Shown here piece by piece: positions 5,458 to 10,897 of a DNA stretch of 11,760 nt. The translations under genes were made by a program, and so were the position numbers. The stretch covers positions 1 to 11,760 of the forward strand of contig DAIDJW010000016.1 of assembly GCA_027451185.1 (NCBI GenBank), read 5' to 3'. The first letter of the stretch is position 1, and each line of letters opens with the position of its first letter. The notes beneath the pieces are model-generated. The model did no database searches and was not told the DNA's origin. It was given only the letters and a program-made list of their open reading frames with translations. The DNA is from Candidatus Saccharimonadota bacterium. Its GTDB lineage: Bacteria > Patescibacteriota > Saccharimonadia > Saccharimonadales > Saccharimonadaceae.

Positions 5458-6481
5458 ATGTTTCAACCTTCGCCTTCATTACGGCCTTAAATGTTTCAAT
5501 TTCTAGCGTCTGTCCAACAGCTTGTTGACCGCGCAGCAGTGCGTAGCCGCGCTTTAAAACTACACTCGGATCAAGCTGCGCTAAGACCTGTCTTAAGCGC
5601 AAAAAACGCTCATCGGTTTGCGAAACCTGACGGTCAATTGACCCCAGCGCGAACTCCAGGCGCGCCTTAACACCAACCCGCCGAACATCAACCGCCTGTA
5701 ATAAACGCGGCAATAACGAACCAACTTTATAGCGCACCGAACGCACATCAGCCGCTAAATCGGCTAGGCTTTCGTCGACTTCGTGCCCTACTCCAACTAA
5801 TGTCGGAATTCGACTGGCAGCGATTGCTCGCACTAGCGGTTCGTCATTAAAGGCCGCCAAATCATCGGCACTACCACCACCCCGAATAATTACTAAAACT
5901 TCCGGCAGCTGCTCAAGTTGGTTAAAATAACTAATTGCTCGAATCATTTGATCAGGCGCGACTTCACCTTGAACTTGGACATGCGCCACGTCGACCTTCA
6001 AGCCGCCCCAGCGATCGTTTAAAATCTTTACGAAATCGGCATAGCCCGCCGCTTGAGTACTAGTAATGACGCCGACATAGCGCGGCACGGCCGGCAAGCT
6101 ACGTTTACGCTCGGCAGCGAACAAACCTTCACTATCAAGTTTGGCTTTCAATATTTCAAAACTTTTCTTAATCGATCCTTCGCCACTCGGTCGAATCGCC
6201 CGCACGGTTAGGCTAAATTTACCCCAATTAGTTAGCTTGGGTGTAGCCGTCACGACCACCTTCATACCATCTTCGATTGGTAGCCGAAGTTGAAAAACCA
6301 TCATAAAGCAGCCGACGCTGCCGGTGGTGTCTTTTAAATCAAAAAAGACAAACTTACCCTGATTAATCTTAAAGCCCGCTACCTCACCCTCAACCTCAAT
6401 GCTCGGATAAGCATATTCTAGGGTCTGATTGGTTAACGCAATAAAATCGCTAACCGTTAGTCGGATTGCTTCGGCTGCCAC
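5441..6481 (-). CDS. xseA: Exodeoxyribonuclease VII large subunit, short form
   Basis: XseA is the catalytic subunit of ExoVII. It has an N-terminal OB-fold (VSDFIALTNQTL, VEGEVAGF, KFVFFDLKD; residues 10-95). The nuclease domain carries PRYVGVITSTQAAGYADF (133-150), VIIRGGGSADDLAAFND (197-213) and VGHEVDESLADLAADVR (231-247). The C-terminal DPSVVLKRGYALL (304-316) is also conserved. At 346 residues it is about 100 shorter than the E. coli enzyme (456), mainly in the coiled-coil segment. Unusually, the TPSAAAE-like stretch that normally follows the AD.R motif is replaced by SVRYKVGSLLPR. The start is GTG at 6481, within the upstream flippase gene (25-base overlap). No in-frame ATG lies before the OB-fold. 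Confidence 0.93.
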   Translation of the reverse strand: MAAEAIRLTVSDFIALTNQTLEYAYPSIEVEGEVAGFKINQGKFVFFDLKDTTGSVGCFMMVFQLRLPIEDGMKVVVTATPKLTNWGKFSLTVRAIRPSGEGSIKKSFEILKAKLDSEGLFAAERKRSLPAVPRYVGVITSTQAAGYADFVKILNDRWGGLKVDVAHVQVQGEVAPDQMIRAISYFNQLEQLPEVLVIIRGGGSADDLAAFNDEPLVRAIAASRIPTLVGVGHEVDESLADLAADVRSVRYKVGSLLPRLLQAVDVRRVGVKARLEFALGSIDRQVSQTDERFLRLRQVLAQLDPSVVLKRGYALLRGQQAVGQTLEIETFKAVMKAKVETYDAKQ

Positions 6482-7506
6482 GGTTGCTTACCATAGTGAT
6501 TAATTGTTAGTTGGTAGAAAACGTAACCAAAGGCAATCGTGCCAAGGACTAATGTAACGCGAGCCAGAAGCGTACCAGCAATGGCGACATCTGGCGAAAT
6601 ACCGCTCGATGCTAGAAAAGCAATCATAATTGCCTCGTAAATACCAGCCCCACCCGGGGTAACCGCTACAATACTAGCTGCGCCGGAAAGTCCAAAAGCG
6701 ATAAATAATGTCGCCGGGTCAATTGGCGTACCAAGCGCCCAAAAGGCGATCCACAACAAAGACACGTCCAAGGCGTTAGCTGGTATCGACCAAAGAAAAG
6801 GCCTTAAGAGCAAGGCTTTATCGCGGCTAATATCCATATAATCTTTGTGTAAGTCGTTAAAGAATTCATTAATTGGCGCAGCTTTGACTACGTTCTGACG
6901 GCGGCCGCGGGTCACCCAAGCCACAAAACGGTTGCCAAAACTAACCAACCAAGCCGAAAACCTATCCAAACGGCGTTTATTGCCCATCACAGCCACAGAG
7001 CCGATCACCAACCCAAGGCACGCCAGTACCATCAAAAAACTAATCACAATAATTGGCCGGGCAATGGCGTGGTCGAGCATAAGAATCGAAACTGCAATCA
7101 CCAGTAACATCACGAAGCTCACAAAAGTCATCACATAACGTATAATCTGGGCGATTGTTGCCCTTCCAGGCGTCACGCCATGATAACCCAGCAGCCAGTC
7201 CATATAAGATATGCCAGCCGCACCACCGCTTGGAAAAACGTGGTTCACAAAATTGAGCTCAAGCGCCATACGAGCAATCGTCCACTGCGACGCCTGTTTT
7301 AAATTACCCTTTGAATTAAGATATGAAAAAATTGTTCCACCGGTCGCATAATAGCTAGCCAGCTGGATTGGAATCAAAAGACCTAAGATCCACCAGTTAA
7401 CCGTGCTAGCTAAATGCCAAGCCTTTAAGATGTCTGGCCAGGCAAAAAAAACAACCAGCGCCAGCAAAAATAAAGTTATAACGGTCATCCAAGATCGAAA
7501 CGACAT
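6457..7506 (-). CDS. Flippase-like integral membrane protein (LPG synthase TM / UPF0104 family)
   Basis: A 349-residue polytopic membrane protein with about eight hydrophobic segments, starting at residues 7-23. It carries the two hallmarks of the lysylphosphatidylglycerol synthase transmembrane/YbhN family: FPSGGAAGIS (91-100) in the first half and TPGGAGIYEA (283-292) in the second. A basic cytoplasmic loop with NKRRLDR and RGRRQN lies between them. Members are thought to move or modify lipids or lipid-linked sugars. There is no soluble aminoacyl-transferase domain, so MprF-type lipid lysinylation is unlikely. The ATG at 7506 is chosen because a -10 box lies six bases ahead of it. The longer frame from 7554 would have to be translated from DNA upstream of that promoter. 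It leads the xse operon and is divergent from the Trm11-like gene. Confidence 0.88.
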   Translation of the reverse strand: MSFRSWMTVITLFLLALVVFFAWPDILKAWHLASTVNWWILGLLIPIQLASYYATGGTIFSYLNSKGNLKQASQWTIARMALELNFVNHVFPSGGAAGISYMDWLLGYHGVTPGRATIAQIIRYVMTFVSFVMLLVIAVSILMLDHAIARPIIVISFLMVLACLGLVIGSVAVMGNKRRLDRFSAWLVSFGNRFVAWVTRGRRQNVVKAAPINEFFNDLHKDYMDISRDKALLLRPFLWSIPANALDVSLLWIAFWALGTPIDPATLFIAFGLSGAASIVAVTPGGAGIYEAIMIAFLASSGISPDVAIAGTLLARVTLVLGTIAFGYVFYQLTINHYGKQPWQPKQSD

Positions 7507-7512
7507 GTCACC

Positions 7513-7518
7513 ATTATA
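7513..7518 (-). promoter_or_regulatory. -10 box of leaderless flippase-xse operon promoter
   Basis: TATAAT on the minus strand is separated by exactly six bases (GGTGAC) from the flippase ATG at 7506, placing the expected transcription start on the A of the start codon. No -35 consensus is visible. It forms half of a near-symmetrical arrangement with the divergent promoter at 7530-7535. Confidence 0.65.
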
Positions 7519-7529
7519 ACGTAATAACG

Positions 7530-7535
7530 TATAAT
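7530..7535 (+). promoter_or_regulatory. -10 box of leaderless Trm11-like gene promoter
   Basis: TATAAT on the plus strand is separated by exactly six bases (AGTGAC) from the ATG at 7542, so the expected transcription start is the start codon itself. No -35 consensus is visible. The sequence from -10 to ATG matches the divergent promoter at all positions but one. Confidence 0.65.
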
Positions 7536-7541
7536 AGTGAC

Positions 7542-8702
7542 ATGTATATTGCAATTCTTGGCCGTCAACCGGCGATTGGCATCGCCGAGCTCGAGGCTGT
7601 TTATGGTCAGGCTAGCTGGTTCTCTAGTCATAGCGCCCTGCTAGAAGCGACGCCCGACCTAGAACACCTTGGCGGCGCCCTTAAGGCTGGCCGTGTAGTG
7701 TTTGATATGCCACGCGGCGACTGGCGCAAGGTCAGTATGAAAATCGTCAATCATTACGCCAAACACTGGGCACAACATGAAGGCAAGCTAACTCTTGGGC
7801 TCAGCGTTTACGACATGAATGCCGATATCCGCGATATCCAAAAAACCGGCCTTATTTTAAAAAGTAAATTAAAAGCAAGCAGTGCCAGCCTGCGCCTTAT
7901 ACCAAATACCGAGCCGGCGCTATCGACGGCTACCTCGCACCACAACAAACTGGGCCTAGCCGATAATAAAATTGAATTATTGGTTGTGGCGTCCAAAGAT
8001 CGCATCATTGTGGCCGAAAGTATCGGCGCCCAAAATATAACCAAACTTGCCCGCCGCGACCAAAACCGGCCCAAGCGTGATGCCTTTGTCGGCATGCTAC
8101 CACCAAAACTAGCCCAGATTATCGTCAATCTAGCCGTTGGCGATACGCAAAGCCAAAACCTGACGGTCCTAGATCCGTTTTGCGGAACAGGTGTAATTCT
8201 TCAAGAGTCAGCCTTGATGGGTTTCAAACCTTACGGTACCGATTTGGCCGATAAAATGATTGATTTCAGCCGCATTAACCTAGAGTGGCTAGCTGAGGAA
8301 TTTCATACATCTAAAAACTGGCACCTCGACCAGGCCGACGCTATGGCGGCCAAATGGCAACCCCCAATCGACGCCGTCGCCGCCGAAACCTACCTGGGCC
8401 AGCCATTCAGCGCCCCGCCTTCGCCCGGCAAATTAACAGAGGTGCGTGGCAATTGTAACCATATTATTGGTAGTTTTCTAGAAAACATCGCGCCGCAAAT
8501 AGCCTCTGGGACACCGCTTTGTTTGGCTATCCCAGCTTGGCGTGATAATTACGGTAACTTTGCCCACCTGCCGCTTCTTAATAACCTAGCTAAGCTTGGC
8601 TACAAACGCCGCGAGTTTACGACAGTCAACCCCGAGCAATTGCTTTACTACCGCGAAAACCAGATTGTCGCTCGCGAGCTTTTAGTCATAGTTAAGGCTT
8701 GA
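7542..8702 (+). CDS. Trm11-like RNA (guanine-N2) methyltransferase
   Basis: A 386-residue protein with an N-terminal THUMP-like region (about 1-175) that opens MYIAILGRQPAIGIAELEA, and a C-terminal Rossmann methyltransferase domain. Motif I is DPFCGTGVILQE (211-222), and GTDLADKMID follows at the end of beta 2. This layout is that of COG1041/Trm11 enzymes, which methylate N2 of guanosine in tRNA, classically at G10. Those enzymes carry a DPPY-type motif IV. Here the equivalent position reads AETYLGQPF (E282-T283-Y284-L285), lacking both prolines, so the exact substrate and activity are uncertain. It appears monocistronic and leaderless, divergent from the flippase operon. Its TGA stop overlaps the -35 box of rpmA. 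Confidence 0.85.
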   Translation: MYIAILGRQPAIGIAELEAVYGQASWFSSHSALLEATPDLEHLGGALKAGRVVFDMPRGDWRKVSMKIVNHYAKHWAQHEGKLTLGLSVYDMNADIRDIQKTGLILKSKLKASSASLRLIPNTEPALSTATSHHNKLGLADNKIELLVVASKDRIIVAESIGAQNITKLARRDQNRPKRDAFVGMLPPKLAQIIVNLAVGDTQSQNLTVLDPFCGTGVILQESALMGFKPYGTDLADKMIDFSRINLEWLAEEFHTSKNWHLDQADAMAAKWQPPIDAVAAETYLGQPFSAPPSPGKLTEVRGNCNHIIGSFLENIAPQIASGTPLCLAIPAWRDNYGNFAHLPLLNNLAKLGYKRREFTTVNPEQLLYYRENQIVARELLVIVKA

Positions 8703-8727
8703 CATTGACCCCCGTTCAGAGTAAAAT
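8699..8727 (+). promoter_or_regulatory. Consensus sigma-70-type promoter of rpmA
   Basis: TTGACA (8699-8704, perfect), a 17-base spacer and TAAAAT (8722-8727) form the strongest promoter in the window. The -35 box includes the stop codon of the upstream methyltransferase. The expected start is near 8734, giving a leader of about 31 bases with AAGGAG at 8751-8756, eight bases before the rpmA ATG. Confidence 0.85.
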
Positions 8728-8764
8728 TGAACAGATTGTATTAGTAGTTTAAGGAGCACAGCCC

Positions 8765-9037
8765 ATGTCACACGTTAAAGCAGGTGGAACAAGCAAAAAC
8801 ATCCACAACAACGCCGGTCAACGACTTGGTGTTAAGCGCTTTGGTGGCCAAAAGGTCAACGCGGGCGAAGTTTTGGTTCGTCAAACTGGCGCAACTAAAT
8901 TAGCTGGCGAAGGTACCTACATGAGCCGCGACTTCACGATTCACGCTGGTATCGCAGGCGTTGTCGGTTTCAACAAAGTCAAAAAGAACCACTTCACCGG
9001 CAAAACCGTACCGCGCACCCAAGTAACCGTACAGTAG
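8765..9037 (+). CDS. rpmA: Large ribosomal subunit protein bL27
   Basis: bL27 lies at the peptidyl-transferase region of the 50S subunit, where its N-terminal tail reaches toward the tRNA acceptor ends. The family core is plain: KAGGTSKN near the N-terminus, then RLGVKRFGGQKVNAGEVLVRQTG (20-42) and a beta barrel ending in GVVGFNK. The 90-residue length is normal. There is no N-terminal extension of the Firmicutes type that needs Prp protease cleavage. It has a consensus promoter, a textbook AAGGAG ribosome binding site and its own terminator, so it is a single-gene unit. Its usual partner rplU (bL21) is not adjacent. It contrasts with the leaderless genes around it. Confidence 0.97.
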   Translation: MSHVKAGGTSKNIHNNAGQRLGVKRFGGQKVNAGEVLVRQTGATKLAGEGTYMSRDFTIHAGIAGVVGFNKVKKNHFTGKTVPRTQVTVQ

Positions 9038-9056
9038 TTGCTGGTCTTATAAAGTT

Positions 9057-9083
9057 AAAACTCCCGGAGCTACCGGGAGTTTT
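9057..9083. terminator. Bidirectional intrinsic terminator
   Basis: AAAACTCCCGG (9057-9067) pairs perfectly with CCGGGAGTTTT (9073-9083) around the AGCTA loop, an 11-bp stem with an A-run on one side and a T-run on the other. It serves both rpmA (plus) and the converging acidic-protein gene (minus), whose stop is at 9107. Confidence 0.9.
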
Positions 9084-9106
9084 AAGTTTTATACGTTTGA
9101 GCTAAT

Positions 9107-10354
9107 TTAGCTTACGATGCCACGACGCAATTTATCAAGCGCGTCGGCGTCAATAATAGGCCGTTTGTCTACATTTCTAGCGCTGTCAATGACGTTTTTC
9201 AAACGGTTAACCGCTCCGCGCATGTCAGTGACAACTTGATCATGATTAGAGTAGCCGCGGCGTAATTGATTTGTTAGTTCGTCCAACATATTCAGCACCG
9301 TACGTAAGTTGGTAGCAGCATCGGGTACTAACTCTCCTTTTGGTAGCGACTGGCCCATTTCATCAATAGCTTCAAGCCAGTTATCGACTTCGGTTTGAAC
9401 TGACTCGGTCGACGTGCCGGCAGGGGTCTCGGCAACTTTCATATCAATCATCAAAGCGTCGAAATCGTGCTCACTGGCCGCTAGGCGATCCTTCCCCTGA
9501 TTAAATGCTTCCGCCAAGTTACGTAAGCGCGTGCTCACGGTACTACTAAAACCATCGGCATACGCCAAACGAGAAATCGACCCGTGCAGGGTGTTGGAAG
9601 CATCATCAACCAAATGCGCGAGCGTTTGCTTAGAATATGAGCCGTTATCATACTGGCGCCAACCTTTATCTAGCGCGGTTGAAGCGTCGTCAACCATCCT
9701 AACTAGCATATGCAAGTAACCGGTCGCTTCTTCAACGTCGCCCTCAATACCCCTAACGCCATTTCTAGCATCTTCGGCTAGCTGATCAAGAGTTCGTTCG
9801 ATACGATGCTTGTATTCAGCTGTCAGCATCGTGATCTCGGCTTCCACTGCCTCATCTGGCTTTTCAGCCTCAGTTTCGATGTCGGCCCCTGGCTCCGGCT
9901 CTAGCGCCGGCTCCGGCTCATTAATATCTGAGGCGTCGACGGCCGCTTCAACCGCCTTTTTACCTAAGTCTTCAACAGCCCCTTCAATTGGGCGCTCGCC
10001 ACGCTCTAGTTGCTCGGCCGTTAAGCCGGGACGGTCCATGGCTAGTTTCTCGGCGAGTACCGACTGAATATCATCGCCAATGGTTTTAGGGTGAACATAT
10101 TTGCCGGGCCGTCCAATTTTACCATCTTTTTCTTCGATTTCACCTGCATTAGCTCCTGCCCAATACTTACCTTCAGAGTTCACGGCACCAGTTAAGTGCC
10201 ATGGCGAAATTCGGCCATCTTGACGTGGTACCAAAACATTCTTGTCCACAACGCTAGCATCAAAGTCTTGCGTAGTAGACCCATCAATTTCTTCAGTTTT
10301 TGTTGGTTGAATTGACTGTTCTGAGCTTGGGCTAAGCGGTTCGGTTTCGGTCAT
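9107..10354 (-). CDS. Acidic helical protein of unknown function, internally duplicated
   Basis: A 415-residue soluble protein with no signal peptide, membrane segment or cysteine. Residues 1-38 are polar and disordered-looking. Residues 41-119 form a distinctive conserved-looking block (LVPRQDGRISPWHLTGAV, WAGANAGEIEE, RPGKYVHPKTIGDD). Residues 140-175 are an acidic EP-rich linker. Residues 180-396 are helical, in two modules that look related (about 188-266 and 326-396): MVDDASTALDKGWRQYD in the first aligns with MLDELTNQLRRGYSNHD in the second. I do not recognise the family. The ATG at 10354 is chosen over an in-frame TTG at 10411, because a promoter starting near 10376 and an AAAGGAA element precede it. 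It has its own promoter and terminator and may be a cytoplasmic scaffold or surface-associated protein. That role is speculation. Confidence 0.8.
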   Translation of the reverse strand: MTETEPLSPSSEQSIQPTKTEEIDGSTTQDFDASVVDKNVLVPRQDGRISPWHLTGAVNSEGKYWAGANAGEIEEKDGKIGRPGKYVHPKTIGDDIQSVLAEKLAMDRPGLTAEQLERGERPIEGAVEDLGKKAVEAAVDASDINEPEPALEPEPGADIETEAEKPDEAVEAEITMLTAEYKHRIERTLDQLAEDARNGVRGIEGDVEEATGYLHMLVRMVDDASTALDKGWRQYDNGSYSKQTLAHLVDDASNTLHGSISRLAYADGFSSTVSTRLRNLAEAFNQGKDRLAASEHDFDALMIDMKVAETPAGTSTESVQTEVDNWLEAIDEMGQSLPKGELVPDAATNLRTVLNMLDELTNQLRRGYSNHDQVVTDMRGAVNRLKNVIDSARNVDKRPIIDADALDKLRRGIVS

Positions 10355-10382
10355 GTTTGTTTTTTCCTTTTCAGTTACTCTA

Positions 10383-10411
10383 CTTATAGCATAAGTAAGA
10401 TAAAAAATCAA
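10383..10411 (-). promoter_or_regulatory. Extended sigma-70-type promoter of the acidic-protein gene
   Basis: On the minus strand, TTGATT (10411-10406), a 17-base spacer ending in TGC, and TATAAG (10388-10383) form a strong promoter. The expected start is near 10376, with a 22-base leader containing AAAGGAA before the ATG at 10354. The -35 box and spacer share bases with the T-run of the preceding terminator. Confidence 0.75.
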
Positions 10412-10433
10412 GAGGCCGGGACTAGCCGGCCTC
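10401..10433 (-). terminator. Intrinsic terminator after the second response regulator
   Basis: On the minus strand, GAGGCCGG pairs with CCGGCCTC around a six-base loop and is followed by TTGATTTTTT. It lies just after the response regulator stop at 10454 and would separate that transcript from the acidic-protein gene. Confidence 0.85.
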
Positions 10434-10453
10434 GATGCAAAAGCAATAATTTA

Positions 10454-10852
10454 TTACGTCGTCGGTTGATCGGCCAGCATGCCAAGGTGGTACTTCACCC
10501 GTTCGACCACATCACCAATGACAACTTGTGATTTAACTAGGTAGTCATTGACGCCTAGTGCTTCGGCGCGCTGCTTGTCTTTTGGCTGGCTCAGGGCGGT
10601 AAGCATAATAACGCGAATTTGGGCAGTTTCAGGAGTGTTGCGCAAGATATCGAGCACGTCGAAACCACTGATTTTTGGCATCATGGCGTCCAGCAAAATT
10701 AGGTCGGGTTTGAACTCCATGGCCGCCTGCAGAGCGTCTTCGCCGTTGTTCACTTCTCTGGTAATGAATCCTTCTAGTTCAAGGCGTGATTTATATACAT
10801 TCGCCAATGCTACGTCGTCTTCGACTAACAAGATTTTTTTCTTGGTATCCAT
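10454..10852 (-). CDS. Single-domain response regulator (REC only)
   Basis: A 132-residue receiver domain without an output domain. From the ATG at 10852 it reads MDTKKKILLVEDD, with the acidic pocket E11-D12-D13. The phospho-acceptor is D55 in LILLDAMMP, the switch residue is T85 in MLTA, and the conserved lysine is K107 in YLVKS. All key residues are present, so it should be phosphorylatable. No kinase is adjacent. The sensor-less kinase at 3291-4022 is a possible partner, but it already has its own receiver. The frame can be extended upstream by 13 codons, but a -10 box nine bases before this ATG and an AAAGG element four bases before it favour the shorter start. A strong terminator follows. 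It lies 45 bases after the S41 protease gene. Confidence 0.92.
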   Translation of the reverse strand: MDTKKKILLVEDDVALANVYKSRLELEGFITREVNNGEDALQAAMEFKPDLILLDAMMPKISGFDVLDILRNTPETAQIRVIMLTALSQPKDKQRAEALGVNDYLVKSQVVIGDVVERVKYHLGMLADQPTT

Positions 10853-10861
10853 ACTGCCTTT

Positions 10862-10891
10862 ACTATACACCAGGCTCATCAAAAAGCACAA
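10862..10891 (-). promoter_or_regulatory. Putative promoter of second response regulator
   Basis: On the minus strand, TTGTGC (10891-10886), 18 bases and TATAGT (10867-10862) fill the gap after the protease gene. The expected start is near 10855, only three bases before the ATG at 10852, so the AAAGG element would be outside the transcript unless initiation is slightly upstream. A weak hairpin AGCA/TGCT followed by TTTTT within the same gap might terminate the protease transcript. Confidence 0.4.
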
Positions 10892-10897
10892 GCGCTG

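Noticed and set aside
5700..5760. Frameshift destroying the XseA TPSAAAE motif
   Set aside because: The other two frames do not encode the missing motif, and the downstream DPSVVLKRGYALL segment stays in the same frame.
7507..7554. Sixteen-residue N-terminal extension of the flippase-like protein
   Set aside because: It would require translation from inside the divergent gene, upstream of the -10 box six bases before the ATG at 7506. The added residues are not family-like.
2929..8702. UGA recoded as glycine, as in some candidate phyla
   Set aside because: The kinase, the first regulator and the Trm11-like gene all end at UGA exactly where their families end or where the next gene begins, so UGA is a stop here.
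9100..9112. Palindrome AGCTAATTTAGCT over the stop codon of the acidic-protein gene
   Set aside because: It is short and AT-rich, it partly reflects the stop codon context, and the strong bidirectional terminator next to it explains transcription ending.
9810..10067. Serine-rich open frame on the plus strand
   Set aside because: It is the antisense shadow of the EP-rich linker of the acidic-protein gene, with no promoter, ribosome binding site or independent support.
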